Source of the DNA: Streptomyces geranii
GTDB lineage: Bacteria > Actinomycetota > Actinomycetes > Streptomycetales > Streptomycetaceae
Direction: 5' to 3'
NCBI RefSeq assembly: GCF_002954775.1
Contig: NZ_PJME01000045.1
Span: 1 to 64,000, forward strand
DNA length: 64,000 nucleotides
The position numbers and the translations under genes were made by a program. Below, piece after piece: positions 59,314 to 64,000 of this stretch. The stretch's first letter is position 1. Each line of letters starts with the position of its first letter. The notes under the pieces were generated by a model. The model did not search any database. It saw nothing but the letters and a program-made list of their open reading frames with translations, and had not been told where the DNA came from.

Positions 59314-61818
59314 CTAGCTCCTCAACACAGCCCCAGTCCGCTCCCCCGCGAGAGCAACAGCCGCATCCCGAGCAGCAGAAGCCTCATCAACGGTCAACGT
59401 CCGATCAGCGGCCCGGAAGCGGAGCGCGTACGCGAGAGACTTCCGCCCCTCCCCCAACTGCTCACCGCTCTCGTACACATCGAACAACCGAAGCGACTCC
59501 AGCAGCACCCCCGCCCCCTCACGCAACGCCGCCTCGACCGCCGCATGCGGCACCTCACGCGCGACGACCAGAGCGACATCCTGCGTGGCGACCGGGAACG
59601 TAGAGATCTTCGGCCCCTTGGGCACCCCGGAACTCGCCGCCTCCAGCTTGTCCAGGTTCAGCTCCATCGCCGAGGTACGTGCGGGCAGCCCGAGCGCCTT
59701 CAGCACTCGCGGGTGCAGCTCACCGGCGTACCCGATGACCTTCTCGGCGCCGTCGATCACGACGACCAGCGACGCGCAGCGGCCGGGGTGCCAGGGCCCG
59801 TACTGTCCCGCGCGGACGACGAGTTCGGTGCCCGCCTCCGCCGCCAGGCTCCGGGCGGCCTGGATCGCGTCGGCCCAGTCGGCCGGACGGCCCTTGCCCC
59901 ACCAGCCGGCCTGCTCGCGGGCGCCCGCGAGGACGACGGCGGCGTGCCGGGGCTGGACGGGGAGTGCGGCCGTCAACGACGCGATCTCCTCGTCCGTGGG
60001 GCGGCGATCGACCGGGAGACGCCCGGCGACGAGCAGCTCGTCCTGCGGGTGGAAGACCAACCCCGTCTCGAACAGGGCCAGATCATGACTGCCCCGCCCA
60101 TCGTTACGGCGCAGCGCACCGAGCAAGCCCGGCAGCAGCGTCGTACGGAGTGCGGGCTCCTCGTCCGACAGCGGGTTGGCCAGCTTGACGACCTTGCGCT
60201 TCGGGTCGTCGGCGGCCAGGCCCAGCTGGTCGAAGACGTGCTCGCCGATGAACGGGTAGTTCAGCGCCTCGACGTAACCCGCCCCGGCCAGTGCGCGGCC
60301 GACACGGCGGTGCAGTCGCTGCCGGTCGGTCAGGCCGCGGCCCGCCGGGGGCTTGGGCAGGGTGGAGGGCACGTTCTCGTAGCCCTCCAGGCGGATGACC
60401 TCTTCGGCGAGGTCGTTCGGGTCCGTCATGTCCGGGCGCCAGGACGGGACGGTGACGATCAGCTCGTCCTGCCCGTACACGTCGCAGCCGACCTCCTGGA
60501 GGCGGCGTACGACGGTCTCGCGGCCGTACACGACACCCGCGACCCGGTCGGGGTGGTCCGCCGGGATGGAGATCGTGCGCGGCGCGGACGGCGCGACGAC
60601 CTCGGTGACGCCCGCGTCGGCGGTGCCGCCGGCGAGGAGGACCAGGAGGTCGACCGTGCGCTGGGCGGCAGCCGCGGCAGCCTGCGGGTCGACCCCGCGC
60701 TCGAAGCGCTTGGACGCCTCGGAGGCCAGCTTGTGACGGCGGGCCGTACGCGCGATGGTGATCGCGTCGAAGTGGGCGGCCTCGATGACGACCTCGGTGG
60801 TGGTGCCCTCGGTGTCGTCGATCTCGGTGTTGGCGCCGCCCATGACACCCGCGAGGCCGATGGCACCCCGGTCGTCGGTGATGAGCAGGTCCTCGGGGTC
60901 CAGCGTGCGCGTGACGCCGTCGAGGGTGGTGAGCTTCTCGCCCGGCTCGGCCCGGCGCACGCCGATCGCACCCTGGACGCGGGAGCGGTCGTACGCGTGC
61001 AGGGGCTGGCCCAGCTCAAGCATCACGTAGTTGGTGATGTCGACGGCGAGCGAGATCGGGCGCATGCCCGCCTTCTGCAGACGCCGCTTGAGCCAGATCG
61101 GGGACTGCGCGTCCGGGTCGAGCCCGGTCACCGTGCGGGCGGTGAAGCGGTCGCAGGCGAACGGGTCGGAGACCTCGACCGGGTAGCCGTACGCGTTCGG
61201 CGCCGGTACGTCGAGGAGGGCCGGGTCGCGCAGCGGGAGGCCGTAGGCGATGGCCGTCTCGCGGGCGATGCCGCGCAGGGACAGGGCGTACCCCCGGTCC
61301 GGGGTCACGGCGATGTCGAGAACCTCGTCGACGAGCTGGAGCAGCTCGATCGCATCCGTACCGACCTCGTGCTCCGGCGTCAGGACGATGATGCCGCCGC
61401 TGCCGTCGTCGCCCATGCCCAGCTCGTCGCCGGAGCAGATCATGCCGTGGGAGGTGTGGCCGTACGTCTTGCGCGCGGCGATCGCGAAGTCGCCGGGCAG
61501 GACGGCGCCCGGGAGGACCACGACGACCTTGTCGCCGACGGCGAAGTTGCGCGCGCCGCAGACGATCTCCTGGGGCTCACCGGTGCCGTTGGCGGTGCCG
61601 ACGTCGACCGTGCAGAAGCGGATCGGCTTCTTGAAGCCCTCCAGCTCCTCGATCGTGAGCACCTGGCCGACGACCAGCGGGCCCTTGAGGCCGGCGCCGA
61701 CCTGCTCGACGGTCTCGACCTCAAGGCCGACCGTGATCAGCTTCTCCTGGACGTCCCGGCCGGTCTGAGTCGCCGGCAGGTCGACGTACTCCCGCAGCCA
61801 AGAAAGCGGGACCCGCAT
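59314..61818 (-). CDS. pheT: Phenylalanyl-tRNA synthetase beta chain
   Basis: An 834-residue subunit of the (alpha-beta)2 synthetase that charges tRNA-Phe. Domains in order: N-terminal EMAP-like tRNA-binding domain (about 40-150), B3/4 editing domain (about 200-370, removing mischarged Tyr), B5 (about 400-480), a catalytic-like core, and the C-terminal anticodon-binding FDX-ACB domain (about 740-834). Start MRVPLSWLREYVDL is typical. The ATG shares one base with the pheS stop (TGATG), so the two are translationally coupled in order pheS-pheT. Confidence 0.97.
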   Translation of the reverse strand: MRVPLSWLREYVDLPATQTGRDVQEKLITVGLEVETVEQVGAGLKGPLVVGQVLTIEELEGFKKPIRFCTVDVGTANGTGEPQEIVCGARNFAVGDKVVVVLPGAVLPGDFAIAARKTYGHTSHGMICSGDELGMGDDGSGGIIVLTPEHEVGTDAIELLQLVDEVLDIAVTPDRGYALSLRGIARETAIAYGLPLRDPALLDVPAPNAYGYPVEVSDPFACDRFTARTVTGLDPDAQSPIWLKRRLQKAGMRPISLAVDITNYVMLELGQPLHAYDRSRVQGAIGVRRAEPGEKLTTLDGVTRTLDPEDLLITDDRGAIGLAGVMGGANTEIDDTEGTTTEVVIEAAHFDAITIARTARRHKLASEASKRFERGVDPQAAAAAAQRTVDLLVLLAGGTADAGVTEVVAPSAPRTISIPADHPDRVAGVVYGRETVVRRLQEVGCDVYGQDELIVTVPSWRPDMTDPNDLAEEVIRLEGYENVPSTLPKPPAGRGLTDRQRLHRRVGRALAGAGYVEALNYPFIGEHVFDQLGLAADDPKRKVVKLANPLSDEEPALRTTLLPGLLGALRRNDGRGSHDLALFETGLVFHPQDELLVAGRLPVDRRPTDEEIASLTAALPVQPRHAAVVLAGAREQAGWWGKGRPADWADAIQAARSLAAEAGTELVVRAGQYGPWHPGRCASLVVVIDGAEKVIGYAGELHPRVLKALGLPARTSAMELNLDKLEAASSGVPKGPKISTFPVATQDVALVVAREVPHAAVEAALREGAGVLLESLRLFDVYESGEQLGEGRKSLAYALRFRAADRTLTVDEASAARDAAVALAGERTGAVLRS

Positions 61819-62945
61819 CAGATCTCCATCCCGAACGGCCGGGTGAACCGGACGTCGCCCTCGACCATGTCTCGCATGTCCTCGACGTTGTGGCGGAACA
61901 TCAGCATCCGCTCGATGCCGAACCCGAAGGCGAATCCGCTGTACTTCTCGGGGTCGACACCGCACGCGACGAGTACGCGCGGGTTGACCATGCCGCAGCC
62001 GCCCAGCTCGATCCAGCCCTCGCTGGAGCAGGTCCGGCAGGGGCGGTCGGGGTTGCCGACGGAGGTGCCCTTGCAGACGTAGCAGAGCATGTCCATCTCG
62101 GCGGACGGCTCGGTGAAGGGGAAGTAGTTGGGCCGCAGCCGCGTCTTCATGTCCGAGCCGAAGAGCGACTGGACCATGTGGTCCATGGTGCCCTTGAGGT
62201 CGGCCATGGTCAGGCCCTCGTCGATGGCGAGCAGCTCGATCTGGTGGAAGACCGGGGTGTGCGTGGCGTCCAGCTCGTCGGTCCGGTACACGCGGCCGGG
62301 ACAGACGATGTAGACGGGCGGCTCGCGGTCGAGCATGGAGCGCGCCTGCACGGGCGAGGTGTGCGTGCGGAGGACCACCCCGGACTCGTCGCCCGTCGTC
62401 CCCTTCGGACCCTCGACGAAGAAGGTGTCCTGCATCTGCCGGGCCGGGTGGTCCGGGGTGAAGTTGAGGGCGTCGAAGTTGAACCACTCCGCCTCGACCT
62501 CGGGGCCCTCGGCGACCTCGTATCCCATGGAGACGAAGACGTCCGCGACGCGCTCCATGAACGTGGTCAGCGGGTGGCGGGCGCCTGCCTGCACGCGGTC
62601 GTACGGCAGGGTGACGTCCACCGCCTCCTCGACCAGCACGCGGGCGTCCCGGTCGGCCTCCAGCTCGGTCTGGCGGGCGGCGAGCGCCTTGCTGGTGGCG
62701 CCCCGGGCCTGGCCGACGAGCTTGCCCGCGGCGGCCTTGGCCTGCGGGGGCAGCGCGCCGATCTCGCGGTTGGCGAGGGCCAGCGGCGAGGTGCCGCCGG
62801 TGTGGGCGACCTTGGCCTCCTGGAGGGCGTCGAGCGAGTCCGCGGCGGCGAAGGCGGCGAGCGCCTCGTCCCGCATGCGCTCGATCTCTTCCGGTTTCAA
62901 GGCCTCGACCTCTACAGGGTCGTACGACTTATTCGGTGCCGACAT
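61818..62945 (-). CDS. pheS: Phenylalanyl-tRNA synthetase alpha chain
   Basis: A 375-residue class II synthetase catalytic subunit. After an N-terminal coiled coil (about 1-90) the core shows motif 1 (HPLTTFMERVADVFVSMGYEVAEGPEVE), motif 2 (VYRTDELDATHTPVFHQIELL) and motif 3 (SGFAFGFGIERMLMFRH). The conserved Ala that decides Phe versus p-halo-Phe binding is in GFAFG. ATG at 62945 has GGAAGAG in front; TAGACT on the minus strand at 63044-63049 is a plausible -10, giving a leader of about 90 nt. No T-box was seen. Confidence 0.97.
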   Translation of the reverse strand: MSAPNKSYDPVEVEALKPEEIERMRDEALAAFAAADSLDALQEAKVAHTGGTSPLALANREIGALPPQAKAAAGKLVGQARGATSKALAARQTELEADRDARVLVEEAVDVTLPYDRVQAGARHPLTTFMERVADVFVSMGYEVAEGPEVEAEWFNFDALNFTPDHPARQMQDTFFVEGPKGTTGDESGVVLRTHTSPVQARSMLDREPPVYIVCPGRVYRTDELDATHTPVFHQIELLAIDEGLTMADLKGTMDHMVQSLFGSDMKTRLRPNYFPFTEPSAEMDMLCYVCKGTSVGNPDRPCRTCSSEGWIELGGCGMVNPRVLVACGVDPEKYSGFAFGFGIERMLMFRHNVEDMRDMVEGDVRFTRPFGMEI

Positions 62946-63104
62946 CTCTTCCCGTGCTTCCGGTTGGCTGGCGGATGGTCCCCGTCGTTCACGGCTCGGA
63001 GACGAATCGTCCACAGAGAGGGACGCAAAGGTGCCAAAGGCCGAGTCTAACGGGGGTGAGGTGTGCGAACGCGCCCGTGGGCCCTCGTCGGCGTTACTGC
63101 GCCA

Positions 63105-64000
63105 CTACAGCAGATACGCCGGGGTGCTCACGGGCAACATAAATCGGAACTCGGCGCCGCCGCCGGGGGCCCGGCCGACGGTGATGGAGCCGCCGTGGGC
63201 TTCGACGATGCCCTTGACGATGTACAGCCCGAGGCCGGTGCCGCCGCGCTTGCTGCCCCGCCAGAAGCGGGTGAAGACGCGGTTCATGGACTCCTCCGGG
63301 ATGCCGGGCCCCTCGTCGCTCACCGTGACCGACGTGGCCGTGTTCTGGTCGGCGTCCCCCTCACGCGGGGACAGCGCGGCCGTGACCTCGATGGTGACGG
63401 TTCCCTCGCCGTGGCGCACGGCATTTTCCAGCAGGTTGCTGAGCACCTGGTCGACCTTGTCGGGGTCCGCCCACAGCGCGGGCAGGGGCTGCTCTATCCG
63501 GAGCAGGAACCGGTCGGCGGGCTGCCCGGCAGCCACGTACGCCTGGATGTGCCTGCCCACGGCGGCGCCCATGTCGACGGGCTGGCGGCGCAGTTCGAGC
63601 CGGCCGGAGTCGATGCGGGAGATGTCGAGCAGCTCGGCGATGAGCCGGGTGACGCGGTTGGCGTCGGCGTCGACGGTCTCCAGCATGAGTTTCTTCTGGT
63701 CGTCGGTGAAGCGTTCCCACTTCGCGAGCAGGGTCGCGGTGAAGCCCTTGACGGAGGTCAGCGGCGAGCGCAGTTCGTGCGCGACGGTGGCGATCAGCTC
63801 GGCGTGACTGCGCTCGGTGCGGCGGCGGGCCTCGGTGTCGCGGAGAGAGACGACGACGCGGCGGATCGGTCCGGTGGGACGCGTACGGAGATAGCGCGCC
63901 GAGACGAGTACCTCGCGCCCGCCGGGCAGCAGCAGGTTCCGCTCGGGCTGGCCGTTGCGGATCGCGAGCCCGCCGTAGGGGTCGGTCAGCTGCCACCAGC
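63105..64000 (-). CDS. Sensor histidine kinase, C-terminal part (cut by window)
   Basis: The reading frame runs through the right edge; about 298 codons are present. A PAS-like segment (WWQLTDPYGGLAIRNGQPER to VVSLRDTEARRRTERSH) comes first in coding direction. The H-box is IATVAHELRSPLTSVKG with the phospho-accepting His. The ATPase domain has NLLENAVRHG (N), VSDEGPGIP (G1), FTRFWRGSKRGGTGLGLYIVKG (F/G2). No response regulator is visible within the window. Position next to pheS is seen in other Streptomyces as I recall. Confidence 0.92.
   Translation of the reverse strand, partial: WWQLTDPYGGLAIRNGQPERNLLLPGGREVLVSARYLRTRPTGPIRRVVVSLRDTEARRRTERSHAELIATVAHELRSPLTSVKGFTATLLAKWERFTDDQKKLMLETVDADANRVTRLIAELLDISRIDSGRLELRRQPVDMGAAVGRHIQAYVAAGQPADRFLLRIEQPLPALWADPDKVDQVLSNLLENAVRHGEGTVTIEVTAALSPREGDADQNTATSVTVSDEGPGIPEESMNRVFTRFWRGSKRGGTGLGLYIVKGIVEAHGGSITVGRAPGGGAEFRFMLPVSTPAYLL

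Noticed and set aside
59218..62082. 954-codon plus-strand frame over pheT
   Set aside because: It is the antisense shadow of pheT, with the Arg/Asp/Val-rich composition typical of such frames in high-GC DNA.
62946..63104. T-box or Phe leader peptide upstream of pheS
   Set aside because: There is no T-box sequence (TGGNACCGCG type) and no short ORF rich in Phe codons in the leader.

Overview
The window is a stretch of Streptomyces chromosome. GC content is very high and GTG/TTG starts are common. The products include SsgB (a sporulation protein found only in morphologically complex actinomycetes), an NsdA-like TPR regulator and the typical Streptomyces 3'-end repeat. No phage, plasmid, IS element or CRISPR array was seen. 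The content is mostly core genome; all gene names below are from recognition of sequence features, not from a database search.

Layout. 1-1000: a non-coding minisatellite and tRNA-Val(CAC). 1.0-3.2 kb: a PGPGW membrane protein divergent from ssgB, a CGNR zinc-finger protein and a 50-residue membrane peptide. 3.4-7.5 kb: a membrane protein, a DsbA-fold protein, a tandem GNAT, and pabB-pabC for folate. 7.5-8.1 kb: a five-tRNA operon (Gly, Cys, three Val) with promoter and terminator. 8.1-12.3 kb: small proteins, an APH-fold phosphotransferase and a Ser/Thr kinase. 12.4-19.9 kb: a TrmH methyltransferase and three corrinoid genes (cobA/cysG fusion, BluB-CobT fusion, cobL). 20.0-23.9 kb: a GNAT and a methionine ABC operon metN-metI-metQ behind a Cys/Met-rich leader peptide. 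23.9-28.9 kb: a HAD protein lacking its nucleophile, two membrane proteins, a GNAT, a sigma-like factor, a Tat-exported glycerophosphodiesterase with a PHO-box-like upstream site, and an acyltransferase. 29-32.1 kb: a TetR-MFS efflux pair with operator and an aldo-keto reductase.

32.2-46 kb holds arginine biosynthesis in two blocks: argG and argH, and the overlapping operon argC-J-B-D-R. Both have recognisable promoters overlapped by ARG-box palindromes, so the ArgR encoded here probably controls both. Between the blocks lie a secreted protein made of two near-identical domains, a PNPOx-like protein, an L,D-transpeptidase, and a flavin-based electron transfer set: a ferric-reductase-like membrane flavoprotein, a protein with three FMN-binding domains, and the flavin transferase ApbE.

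46-58 kb: a secreted GH51 arabinofuranosidase, DUF6314, a histidine-phosphatase fold without catalytic histidines, a GNAT, a MocR regulator divergent from an EamA transporter with overlapping ATG codons, a DUF1918 protein, a GHL10 glycosidase, a 3-hydroxybutyryl-CoA dehydrogenase, a NUDIX hydrolase and an NsdA-like regulator. 58-64 kb: a SpoIIE-type phosphatase, pheT, pheS and the C-terminal part of a histidine kinase cut by the window edge.

The most interesting items are the leader peptide of the methionine transporter, the triple-FMN redox locus, the divergent leaderless gene pair, two apparently dead phosphatase folds, the BluB-CobT fusion with a very long disordered N-terminus, and a dispersed 3'-end element whose orientation follows the adjacent stop codon in seven of eight copies.
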